Positions 56,679 through 64,000 of a stretch of 64,000 bases of DNA are shown here, one piece after another (within the stretch, counting starts at the first letter, position 1; each line of letters opens with the position of its first letter). The translations under genes were made by a program, and so were the position numbers. This DNA is from Niallia sp. FSL W8-0635 (lineage in GTDB: Bacteria; Bacillota; Bacilli; Bacillales; Cytobacillaceae). The DNA is taken from the NCBI RefSeq assembly GCF_038007965.1, contig NZ_JBBOYD010000001.1, positions 3,698,501 through 3,762,500 of the forward strand, in the 5' to 3' direction. The notes under the pieces were generated by a model. That model saw only the letters and a program-made list of their open reading frames with translations. It did not search any database and was not told the DNA's origin.

Positions 56679-57578
56679 TTAATGATTGACTTTCATATTC
56701 GGATCGAGCGCATCTCTTAATCCATCTCCTACAACATTAAAAGCAAATACGGTTAGCATAATGGCAATACCAGGAATAATTGTCATATGTGGCGATGACC
56801 ACATATATGCCTGGCCTTGAGATATCATCGCTCCCCATTCAGGTGTTGGTGGCTGAGCACCTAATCCTAAATAACTTAGAGAAGCAGTGGATAAAATGGC
56901 TGTTGCCATCCGCATGGTTGCAAATACGATGATTGGTGCTGTACAGTTTGGCAAAATATGCTTAAACATTATGCGTAAATCGCTTGCTCCCAGTGATTTC
57001 ATTGCCATCACATATTCTTGTTTTTTAACCGATAAAACGGAACCTCTGACAATCCTCGCACAAGAAGGAATGGACCAAATACTTATTGCAATTGCCACAT
57101 TTACTAAACTAGTTCCAAGTACTGCAATGATAAGCATTGCAAGTAAAATACCAGGGAAAGAAAATAATAAATCTACTATTCTCATAATAATTCCATCTAA
57201 TTTACGATAATAGCCTGCAAGTAATCCTAATGTAATACCGCCTACTAAGCCAAGGACAACGGCAATACTACCAACTACAAGAGAAATCCTTGCCCCATAA
57301 GCGATTCTGCTCCACATGTCACGTCCATAATTATCGGTACCGAGCCAATGCCCTTCCGTGAACATCGGTAATTCAGTTGCTTCAAGGTTTTGAGTGGCAG
57401 GATTATAGCTTGTGATTAACGGTGCCGCTATCGCTATTACTACTTGTAAAATAATGATAATCAACCCAGCGACTGCTAAACGATTTCTAATTAATTTTTT
57501 CCAAGTGTCTAATAGAAAGGAATCTTTTTTCGCTTTCTTTACAGCTGGAGATAGTTGCGGATTTGTTACGGTTTCCAT
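56679..57578 (-). CDS. Peptide ABC transporter permease (DppC/OppC type)
   Basis: 299 residues, six helices, an N-terminal cytoplasmic tail, GTDNYGRDMWSRIAYGARISL after the first periplasmic loop (OppC signature) and the EAA loop MKSLGASDLRIMFKHILPN. Pairs with the permease at 57594. Confidence 0.95.
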   Translation of the reverse strand: METVTNPQLSPAVKKAKKDSFLLDTWKKLIRNRLAVAGLIIIILQVVIAIAAPLITSYNPATQNLEATELPMFTEGHWLGTDNYGRDMWSRIAYGARISLVVGSIAVVLGLVGGITLGLLAGYYRKLDGIIMRIVDLLFSFPGILLAMLIIAVLGTSLVNVAIAISIWSIPSCARIVRGSVLSVKKQEYVMAMKSLGASDLRIMFKHILPNCTAPIIVFATMRMATAILSTASLSYLGLGAQPPTPEWGAMISQGQAYMWSSPHMTIIPGIAIMLTVFAFNVVGDGLRDALDPNMKVNH

Positions 57579-57593
57579 TGGTTTCCTCCTTTC

Positions 57594-58538
57594 CTAATTG
57601 TCATAGCTAATTCTTGGATCTACAAAGACATAAATAATATCAACGATTAAGTTTACTAAAACAAAGAGAGAAGCTACCAATAATACGGAGCCTTGCACCA
57701 TCGGAAAATCTCTTGATGCAATTGCATTAATCATTAATCTCCCAACACCGTTTATCGCAAAAACTTGTTCCGTAATAATCGTTCCCCCTAATAATCCTCC
57801 AAAGTTAACGCCAATTACGGTAATGACTGGAATCATCGCATTTTTCATTGCATGAACACCAATAATGGAGCTTTCTTTTACCCCTTTAGCTCTAGCTGTT
57901 CGTACATAATCAGCTTGAATCACTTCTAGCATAGAAGAACGACTCATCCGTGCAATCATGGCAGCTGACCCTGTGCCTAATGTAATAGCAGGAAGTATCA
58001 ATTGCTTCATTCCTTCTATTGACCAAAACGGAGCATCCAACCCTCCAACCGGTAGCATCTGCAGGTTTACAGCGAATACGAGAATTAAGATGGAACCTAA
58101 CCAAAAGTTAGGAATCGAAATACCACCTAATGAAAATACGGTACTGAATACATCTAGCCATGAATTTTGTTTAAGTGCTGAGATAATACCAGCTACTAAT
58201 CCGATCACAACTGCGACAATAATACTTGCAATCGCCAAATTCAGTGTATTCGGAAATCTTAGTGCAATCGCTTCTGAAACGGACTGTTTCGTTTGATAGG
58301 AATAACCAAGATCGCCCTGTAAGACATTTTTTAAATAGTCCCAATACTGAACAAGAAAAGGCTTATTCAAACCTAGACTTTCTTGAATCGCGGCGATATC
58401 AGAATCAGTTGCGGTTGGTCCTGCTATGATTGAAGCTGGATCTCCCGGTGCCATATGCATACTAGCAAAAACTAAGAAAGATATTCCAATAAGTAATAAT
58501 ACAAGCTGAAATAGCCTTCTAATAATCATCGAGATCAA
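57594..58538 (-). CDS. Peptide ABC transporter permease (DppB/OppB type)
   Basis: About 314 residues. MIIRRLFQLVLLLIGISFLVFASMHMAPGDPA is the DppB N-terminus and the EAA region is RTARAKGVKESSIIGVHAMKNAMIPVI. The exact start is uncertain: TTG 58538 has AAGGTGA five bases upstream; ATG 58529 is three codons further in, and the frame is open to 58586. It is the first gene of a nine-gene operon running through ggt to DUF1028. Confidence 0.93.
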   Translation of the reverse strand: MISMIIRRLFQLVLLLIGISFLVFASMHMAPGDPASIIAGPTATDSDIAAIQESLGLNKPFLVQYWDYLKNVLQGDLGYSYQTKQSVSEAIALRFPNTLNLAIASIIVAVVIGLVAGIISALKQNSWLDVFSTVFSLGGISIPNFWLGSILILVFAVNLQMLPVGGLDAPFWSIEGMKQLILPAITLGTGSAAMIARMSRSSMLEVIQADYVRTARAKGVKESSIIGVHAMKNAMIPVITVIGVNFGGLLGGTIITEQVFAINGVGRLMINAIASRDFPMVQGSVLLVASLFVLVNLIVDIIYVFVDPRISYDN

Positions 58539-59130
58539 CCGTCTCACCTTCCCCTCTTTGTAAAAATAACCAATTTCCACTTTCAAAAGTTAACTAAATC
58601 TCTTCATTTAATTAACAAACGAAAGCAAATATTTAATATTCATGATTATAAGACAGTTACAAAAAGAATTCTAGTGATTTTTCAAAAAAATTTAATTATT
58701 TTATATATTCAATATTTATGGAATTTAAGAAAACCTTTTCGATTCTCTAGTATTTTGTTTTTCGAAATAATAATATATTTTTCACATAGATGGCTACTGA
58801 CAATCGAAAAAAGAATGAAATAGAAAAGGATTGAAGCTCTCACGCCTTAATATTCATACACAATTAGTTATTTTTATACATTATAATGCCGAATTTTAGG
58901 ATTAATTTATAATTGATGTTTTTTTAAAATTTGAAGGAGAAAGGGAAATGCTATTTTAGAAAAATAAATTATTCCATAATTTGGAGTTGGAGATTTTTGA
59001 AAAAAATTGTAGAATTTCGTAGAGAAATAGCTAGTTTGATGATTTCATTTCCTTTTTTTGAATAATATTTGTAAACACCCCTGTCAATTTTTTCCTTTTG
59101 AACAAGTACGATATCAAACATAATTTGAAA
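58539..59130 (-). promoter_or_regulatory. Upstream region of the peptide/ggt operon with a possible promoter
   Basis: AT-rich and without genes. On the minus strand TTGACA (59087-59082), a 17-base spacer and TATTCA (59064-59059) form a possible sigma-A promoter some 44 bases beyond the group II intron end. It gives a leader of over 500 bases in which I see no riboswitch-like structure. Confidence 0.35.
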
Positions 59131-61018
59131 ATCGAGTAGGAGGGAGTGATTAACTCCCGACCTCTCACACCACCGTACATACGGTCCCGTATACGGCGGT
59201 TCAATAACTTAAGTATCGACGTTCATATAAATAGTTAAGGTCTTTTAGACCCCATTTAATGAGCGTCTTTATTTTAATTGCCGTATGAAGCGTTTCACAG
59301 CCCGAAATCCTCCAATAACCCTTTCGGGTATTAGCTACTTTCAAAGCCTCTTCATGTTTGATGCCTAATCTCCTTAGTTGCGCATAACGTGTTTTGACCT
59401 TTTTCCATCTTTTCCATATAATCTGTCTTAATCGATGATTCAACCATTGTGCAATATCTTTAATAAACCTCTTCATCAAGCTAATCCCATAGTAATTTAT
59501 CCAACCAACAGTCGCTTGGTTAATTGCTTTGGCTATTTCCTCAAACTTACCTGGGCGATTTCGTCTGGTTAGGGATTTTAATTTAACTTTAAATCTCTTT
59601 TTGGCTGCCTGGTGCGGTCTACAACTAACACCTTTAGAAGTAGAGTGTATGCAAAAACCTAGAAATTTCAATTTTGTTGGACTTCCAATTTGGCTCTTAG
59701 TGCTGTTAACCGTCAGTTTCAAATCTTTCTCTAGAAAGTTAGAGATACTTTCTAGTACCCGTTGCCCAGCTCGATTGCTTTTAACATAAACGCAGAAGTC
59801 ATCCGCAAAGCGCACAAACTTGTGTCCACGTTTCTCTAATTCCTTATCTAGTTGATTTAAGTAGACGTTACTCAATATTGGCGAAAGAACGCCGCCTTGA
59901 GGAGCACCAGAATCCGTTGATTTTGTTAGTCCATTTTCAAGGATTCCACTCTTAAGAAATTTCCAAATTAGCTTCAGGACTATATTGTCTTGTATAAATA
60001 CCTTTAGGTATTCCATCAACTTCTGGTGATTTATGGTGTCGAAGTAACTCTTTAAGTCACAGTCTACAACCACTTTATATCCTTGTTCGTAATAGTTGAT
60101 GGATTGCTCAATGGCTTGATGTTGGTTTCTGTTGGGTCTAAATCCATAGCTCATTTCTGAGAAATGAGGGTCGATTATCCCACCGATTACTTGATAGATT
60201 GCTTGTTGGACCATACGATCCCTTACACATGGAATGCCTAACTTACGTTTAGACCCATCTGGTTTGGGAATTTCAACACGTTTAACAGGTAAAGGTTTAT
60301 AAGTGCCATCCTTCAATTTTCTTTTCAATTGTTTGTGGTATTTACTTACATGACCAAAAAGTTCATATACTGTCATCCCATCAATACCGGGTGCACCTTT
60401 ATTTGCCTTGACCTTCTCACATGCTCTAAGTAGATTATTATCATCAATTATTCTGTCAATTAAGTCGATACCATCTTTTCGTCTTGCTTCTTTAAGGACA
60501 GTACTGCACACTTTTGCATACTCTTCAGTTTCCAACTTATCTCTTTGCAAATAGCCATTTTCCAATGCATTCTGTGGTCTTTGCACTGTCTTCACCTCCG
60601 CATTTCTTCAAGATTGTTATTGTTCAGCCCTTCATTCCAAAGGAACTACTATGGCTTCTGCTGACTTCTTACAATTCAGTTTGTCATCACTGACCAACTT
60701 GTTCCTGTGAGATATTCCATCTCTCTTGTCGGGAACCCTTGTAAGACCTCCCCGGGTAAGAGCTATAACCTTCCTCCCATGTAACTGCTATATTTACTGT
60801 ATGGGACTCGTGCAGTATTGGACTTTGTTTTGTTGTGCAAACTCGTCCATCCCAATTCAGCCTTATATATAGTTTCTGTCCGTCAGTTCGGGATTTTGCC
60901 TCCGGCTTCCTTCAGATTCCACCTCACGATGGACACCCTTGCCATTAGCTAACAGTTCCTACTGCCAAGCCTGTAGTGGACTTTCACCACCAAGTTATAG
61001 CCCATGCCGGGCGCACAC
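59131..61018 (-). mobile_element. Group IIC intron with its own maturase
   Basis: About 1,888 bases on the minus strand. The 5' end GTGTGCGCCCGGCATGGG and later segments (GCAAGGGTGTCC, ACCCGGGGAGGTCT, GAAGTCAGCAGAAG) recall the Oceanobacillus iheyensis class C intron. Domain V lies at 59169-59202 (CCGCCGTATAC / GTATGTACGGTGG). Domain VI and the end CTCCTACTCGAT are at 59131-59168. The 5' exon is the U-tract of the Lrp gene's terminator, the usual target of class C introns. The first 430 bases (60587-61018) are ribozyme domains, not a gene gap. Confidence 0.92.
59201..60586 (-). CDS. ltrA: Group II intron reverse transcriptase/maturase
   Basis: 461 residues. RT motifs include PKPDGSKRKLGIPCVRDRMVQQAI, MSYGFRPNRNQHQAIE, VVDCDLKSYFDTINH, GAPQGGVLSPILSNVYLN and the catalytic FVRFADDFCVY. 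The maturase X domain follows (LTRRNRPGKFEEIAKAINQATVGWINYYG), with no C-terminal HNH endonuclease, as in class C proteins. It assists splicing and target-primed insertion. Start GTG 60586 is preferred (GGAGG eight bases before); an earlier GTG overlaps that site. The stop codon touches domain V. Confidence 0.95.
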   Translation of the reverse strand: MQRPQNALENGYLQRDKLETEEYAKVCSTVLKEARRKDGIDLIDRIIDDNNLLRACEKVKANKGAPGIDGMTVYELFGHVSKYHKQLKRKLKDGTYKPLPVKRVEIPKPDGSKRKLGIPCVRDRMVQQAIYQVIGGIIDPHFSEMSYGFRPNRNQHQAIEQSINYYEQGYKVVVDCDLKSYFDTINHQKLMEYLKVFIQDNIVLKLIWKFLKSGILENGLTKSTDSGAPQGGVLSPILSNVYLNQLDKELEKRGHKFVRFADDFCVYVKSNRAGQRVLESISNFLEKDLKLTVNSTKSQIGSPTKLKFLGFCIHSTSKGVSCRPHQAAKKRFKVKLKSLTRRNRPGKFEEIAKAINQATVGWINYYGISLMKRFIKDIAQWLNHRLRQIIWKRWKKVKTRYAQLRRLGIKHEEALKVANTRKGYWRISGCETLHTAIKIKTLIKWGLKDLNYLYERRYLSY

Positions 61019-61022
61019 AAAC

Positions 61023-61052
61023 AAAAAATCAAACCGACTGATTTGATTTTTC
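61023..61052 (-). terminator. Intrinsic terminator of the Lrp gene, adjoining the intron
   Basis: AAAAATCAAA and TTTGATTTTT with an 8-base loop. The group IIC intron begins five bases beyond its T-tract on the minus strand. Confidence 0.85.
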
Positions 61053-61063
61053 TTTGTTATGCA

Positions 61064-61513
61064 TCAAATTTTTAATCCATTTCTACTTTTAAATCTTCTT
61101 AGAAGAATATGGCTTTCTACTCGTGTTATGCCTTCTAAGGAATATAGTTCGTTGTTTGTGAAGCTTTCTAATGCTTCAAAGTCTTCCACTAGGACATGCA
61201 TATGCAATGTACTTGGTCCTGTCATTTGATAGCAGCTTGCTACAACTGGGTTTTCTGCAAGTGTTTGCGCTACTTGAATAAGGGAAGCTGGCTCACAATC
61301 CACTTCAAAAAAAGCCGAAACCGTCTTGCCTACCTTTTCCGAATTGATGACGGCGCTGAACTTTTCAATAATTCCATTTTCAATTAGTTGGCTGACTCTT
61401 TCTCGGATTGCTACTCTTGATAAATTCAGTTCTTTTCCGATTTCTACATAAGATAGCCTGCCATTTGCTGTAAGCAATTCTAATATCTTTTTATCTGTTT
61501 CATCTAATTTCAT
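61064..61513 (-). CDS. ywrC: Lrp/AsnC-family regulator (YwrC type)
   Basis: 149 residues: an N-terminal HTH (LDETDKKILELLTANGRLSYVEIGKELNLSRVAIRERVSQL) and a C-terminal RAM ligand domain (VVASCYQMTGPSTLHMHVLVEDFEALESF). It probably senses an amino acid. In B. subtilis ywrC lies with the ywrA/ywrB chromate-type genes and ywrD; here a group II intron and a promoter separate it from the ggt operon it likely controls. Confidence 0.9.
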   Translation of the reverse strand: MKLDETDKKILELLTANGRLSYVEIGKELNLSRVAIRERVSQLIENGIIEKFSAVINSEKVGKTVSAFFEVDCEPASLIQVAQTLAENPVVASCYQMTGPSTLHMHVLVEDFEALESFTNNELYSLEGITRVESHILLRRFKSRNGLKI

Positions 61514-61726
61514 TTAACCACCACGCATCTTCTGTTTTAAATTATGTCTCATTATAGCCTTTCCTTTAAAAATTAGGAAGTATTTTTTAGAATTTTCAAA
61601 CTTTCTGATGCGGATTACAAATGTAATGGAAAAATTTAGAGAGTTCGTCTATTGACTTATTTACGAGATATACGAAGGAGTGTGTATTTACTGTTATTTT
61701 TATATTTCACTATATCTTACTCACTT

Positions 61727-61769
61727 AATAAGAAAAACCTGCAGCTTATCACTGCAGGTTTTTCTTATT
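61727..61769 (-). terminator. Intrinsic terminator of hpf
   Basis: Perfect 18-bp arms AATAAGAAAAACCTGCAG and CTGCAGGTTTTTCTTATT around a 7-base loop, overlapping the hpf stop codon. Confidence 0.92.
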
Positions 61770-62316
61770 ATTGTGCTTCTATTAATCCGTATTTTCCATC
61801 TTTACGCTTGTAGACGATATTGGTATTGTTTGTTTCAGCATCTGTGTAGACGAAGAAATTATGGCCTAATAAGTCCATTTGCAGGATTGCTTCCTCGCTG
61901 TCCATCGGTTTTAGATTGAAACGTTTTTGACGGACAATCTCTTGATCCTGTTCTTCATCCTCCGCATTTGGTGCGTTTTCGTAAGAACCTAATAATTCAT
62001 TAAGATTTCCTTTTTCTCTATGCTTACGATTTACTTTCGTTTTATGTTTTCTTATTTGTCTTTCTAATTTATCAGAGATTAAATCTATTGCTGCATACAT
62101 ATCCATATGATTTTCTTCTGCACGCAACAGCAATTGGGACATTGGAATCGTAACTTCTACCTTAGACATTTTGTCATTATACGTTTTTAGATTAACGTTA
62201 ACTTGTGCATCTGGTGTTTCAGAAAAGTATCTTTCTAATTTGGATATTTTCTTTTCGACATACTCTCTAATTGCTGGAGTTACCTCAATGTTTTCTCCTC
62301 TAATGTTGAAATTCAT
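61768..62316 (-). CDS. hpf: Ribosome hibernation promoting factor, long form
   Basis: 182 residues: an N-terminal S30AE domain (MNFNIRGENIEVTPAIREYVEKKISKLERYF to about residue 100) that sits in the decoding centre, a variable linker and a C-terminal dimerisation domain (VRQKRFNLKPMDSEEAILQMDLLGHNFFVY) that joins two 70S into 100S particles. GGAGGAG precedes the ATG. The promoter region matches sigma-B and partly sigma-H, as known for B. subtilis yvyD. Normally next to secA; here displaced. Confidence 0.97.
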   Translation of the reverse strand: MNFNIRGENIEVTPAIREYVEKKISKLERYFSETPDAQVNVNLKTYNDKMSKVEVTIPMSQLLLRAEENHMDMYAAIDLISDKLERQIRKHKTKVNRKHREKGNLNELLGSYENAPNAEDEEQDQEIVRQKRFNLKPMDSEEAILQMDLLGHNFFVYTDAETNNTNIVYKRKDGKYGLIEAQ

Positions 62317-62422
62317 AAGTTACTCCTCCTTTATAGTTTCCAGTGCAAGTCTTATTTTTTCCTAATGGTAATTAGAAATATACCTATAAGGAATCATTTT
62401 GACTATACTATATATTTCTAGC

Positions 62423-62448
62423 ATACCCTATCAAAATCCTGCTAAAAC
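62423..62448 (-). promoter_or_regulatory. Sigma-B-type promoter of hpf, with an overlapping sigma-H-like element
   Basis: Minus strand GTTTTA, a 14-base spacer and GGGTAT fit the sigma-B consensus. Inside the spacer GCAGGATTT fits the sigma-H -35 (RnAGGAWWW), with CTAGAAA 12 bases on as a weak -10. TTGATA-n16-TATAGT nearby could serve sigma-A. Confidence 0.65.
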
Positions 62449-62925
62449 GATATGAAATTTCGACAAAGTTGTGAACATTCCTAATTAATTTTTTCATAAT
62501 AATTTCTAGTATAATAATTCCAGCAATTTTTTATGTCAGAAAATGTTTCAAATTAATGTGTACAGGATATATATACAGCATAATTAAATACATGCCGTTC
62601 CTTGAAAATAAAATGCCCGTTTCTACTAAAAGAACTAGTTCTTCCAATAAATCAGATAGGCAAAAGACAGGCATGAATAGTATTTTTCTAAATAAAGTTT
62701 AATCCTATTGTTGTTAAATATCTAGACAATTATTTGCTCTATTTAAAAACATTTCGACATAATCTATTAGGAGAAGCCTATATTCCTAACAATAGATGGA
62801 ATTGTGAGTATCACATACTGTTATTGTGTCGAGATTTATCGAAATTAATCAAAATATTTTTACAATTCAATGATTTATATTTGCTACAATGAACACAACA
62901 AAGAAATTAACTTGGAGGTAAATGA
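62449..62925. other. Intergenic region between hpf and the small ORF
   Basis: Divergent spacer, AT-rich. Around 62612-62675 a loose inverted repeat (TGCCCGTTTCTACT / GACAGGCA) encloses an AGAACTAGTTCT palindrome at 62623-62634. I see no gene; a possible plus-strand -10 (TACAAT, 62885-62890) precedes the small ORF. Confidence 0.35.
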
Positions 62926-63024
62926 ATGAGTGAAAAGATTTTACAAAATCAGCATGAAGCAGAATTAAAAGAATTGGAAGAGGAAGAGTATTTTTATAAG
63001 CTTTGGGAAGACGACCGTTTATAA
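62926..63024 (+). CDS. Small acidic protein of 32 residues
   Basis: ATG 62926 is preceded by an excellent GGAGGT six bases upstream and runs to TAA at 63022. The product is helical and very acidic (ELKELEEEEYFYKLWEDD). Not recognised. It lies 160 bases before glgC on the same strand and may share its transcript. The strong ribosome site and codon pattern favour a real gene; its role is unknown. Confidence 0.55.
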   Translation: MSEKILQNQHEAELKELEEEEYFYKLWEDDRL

Positions 63025-63183
63025 CCAAAATAGATCTACTTATTAATAGAAACAGGAGGAACATTTGCTTTTTAAGAGATGTTCTTAAAATTTGAAAACT
63101 TTCTGGAAAAATAAGGAGTATCTTACTTTATCTTGAAATTCTAACAAATAAAGATTTGATAACGCATACTGGAGGGATCTATT

Positions 63184-64000
63184 TTGAATAAAAAATGTAT
63201 CGCAATGCTTTTAGCTGGAGGAAGAGGGACAAGACTTAAGAAATTGACAGAAGAATTAGCAAAACCAGCTGTACCTTTTGGAGGAAAATATCGTATCGTT
63301 GATTTCACTTTAAGCAATTGCCGTAATTCAGGAATAGATACCGTTGGTGTATTAACACAATACCAGCCACATGTACTGCAAAATTACATTAAAGACGGGA
63401 AAGATTGGGATCTAGACAGCAGAGATGGCGGACTTAGCATCCTTCCACCATACCAATGTGGCACTGAAGAACGCTGGTATGATGGTACAGCTCATGCTAT
63501 CTATCAAAATATATCCTATATTGACCAGTATAACCCTGAAAATGTTCTTGTTATTTCTGGTGACCATATCTATAAAATGGATTATAATCTGATGTTACAA
63601 CAGCATATAAAAACAGGTGCAGATGCAACGATTTCTGTGACAGAAGTTCCATGGGTAGAAGCTAGCCGCTTCGGCATCATGAATACAGATAGCACGAATA
63701 ATCGTATTGTTGATTTCGAGGAGAAGCCAGCTAACCCACAGTCGAACCTTGCTTCGATGGGTGTCTATATTTTCAAATGGAAAACACTTAAAAACTATTT
63801 ACAAAAAGAAGAAAAAAATGAACTATCTTCGAAAGATTTTGGGAAAGACATTATTCCTGCCATGCTTTTAGATAACCGCAAATTACATGCCTATACGTTT
63901 AAAGGGTATTGGAAGGACGTTGGGACAATTGACAGCTTCTGGGAAGCAAACATGGATTTATTATCGAGAGAAAGCAATATCTTTCTAAATGACAAAGACT
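63184..64000 (+). CDS. glgC: Glucose-1-phosphate adenylyltransferase GlgC, N-terminal part
   Basis: First 272 codons of the ADP-glucose pyrophosphorylase for glycogen synthesis; the gene runs off the right edge. The start is TTG 63184 with GGAGGG seven bases upstream. Motifs: nucleotide loop [39 protein letters not shown]-like [12 protein letters not shown], catalytic Asp in [14 protein letters not shown] and sugar-binding [10 protein letters not shown]. No glgB precedes it here, so the glycogen operon begins with glgC or with the small ORF. Confidence 0.97.
   Translation, partial: MNKKCIAMLLAGGRGTRLKKLTEELAKPAVPFGGKYRIVDFTLSNCRNSGIDTVGVLTQYQPHVLQNYIKDGKDWDLDSRDGGLSILPPYQCGTEERWYDGTAHAIYQNISYIDQYNPENVLVISGDHIYKMDYNLMLQQHIKTGADATISVTEVPWVEASRFGIMNTDSTNNRIVDFEEKPANPQSNLASMGVYIFKWKTLKNYLQKEEKNELSSKDFGKDIIPAMLLDNRKLHAYTFKGYWKDVGTIDSFWEANMDLLSRESNIFLNDKD

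Noticed and set aside
62867..63064. 65-codon minus-strand ORF upstream of glgC
   Set aside because: It is antisense to the small plus-strand gene and has no ribosome site.

Overview
The window is low-GC DNA from a member of the Bacillaceae. The backbone follows the Bacillus subtilis chromosome: reading the minus strand from right to left it has hpf, secA, prfB (with its programmed frameshift), a yvjA-type YitT gene, ftsE, ftsX, a FtsEX-type M23 peptidase, ctpB and minJ. Shine-Dalgarno sites are strong, intrinsic terminators are frequent and catabolite (cre) sites match the Bacillus consensus. I cannot name the species.

Accessory blocks are inserted into this backbone. (1) 1.9-15.3 kb is a pentitol locus. 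A galactitol-family PTS (regulator, EIIA, two EIIBs, EIIC) and a zinc polyol-phosphate dehydrogenase are flanked on both sides by copies of a three-gene module: rpiB, a phosphofructokinase-like protein and transketolase. The layout resembles the D-arabitol locus of Listeria monocytogenes (lmo2660-2668, from memory). Each of the three transcription units has a cre-like site. The phosphofructokinase-like proteins appear to be pseudoenzymes. (2) 15.5-18.1 kb holds an aldo-keto reductase and MFS pair with a divergent HxlR regulator. (3) 19.7-26.6 kb holds manganese catalase and a CzrA/CadA-type zinc efflux unit. A 3.2-kb transposable element with a cytidine-deaminase-like passenger has inserted into the terminator between regulator and pump.

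(4) 37.4-49.4 kb lies between secA and hpf and is a glucuronate locus: FadR-type regulator, GH67 alpha-glucuronidase, a spermidine/iron-type ABC transporter, mannonate dehydratase and two Gfo/Idh/MocA oxidoreductases. The last oxidoreductase gene is split by a 938-nt group II intron without an ORF; removing it restores one continuous 357-residue protein. (5) 49.5-61.5 kb is a gamma-glutamyl-peptide/dipeptide locus related to B. subtilis ywrABCD: Lrp regulator, peptide ABC transporter, gamma-glutamyltransferase, two chromate-transporter half-proteins and a DUF1028 protein. A group IIC intron with its own maturase separates the Lrp gene from the rest.

The window ends with hpf, a short intergenic region with a 32-codon ORF, and the start of glgC. 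At the left edge is the C-terminal third of a YahK/AdhA-type alcohol dehydrogenase. No rRNA, tRNA or CRISPR array was seen. Calls rest on reading motifs and remembered family features; no database search was run.
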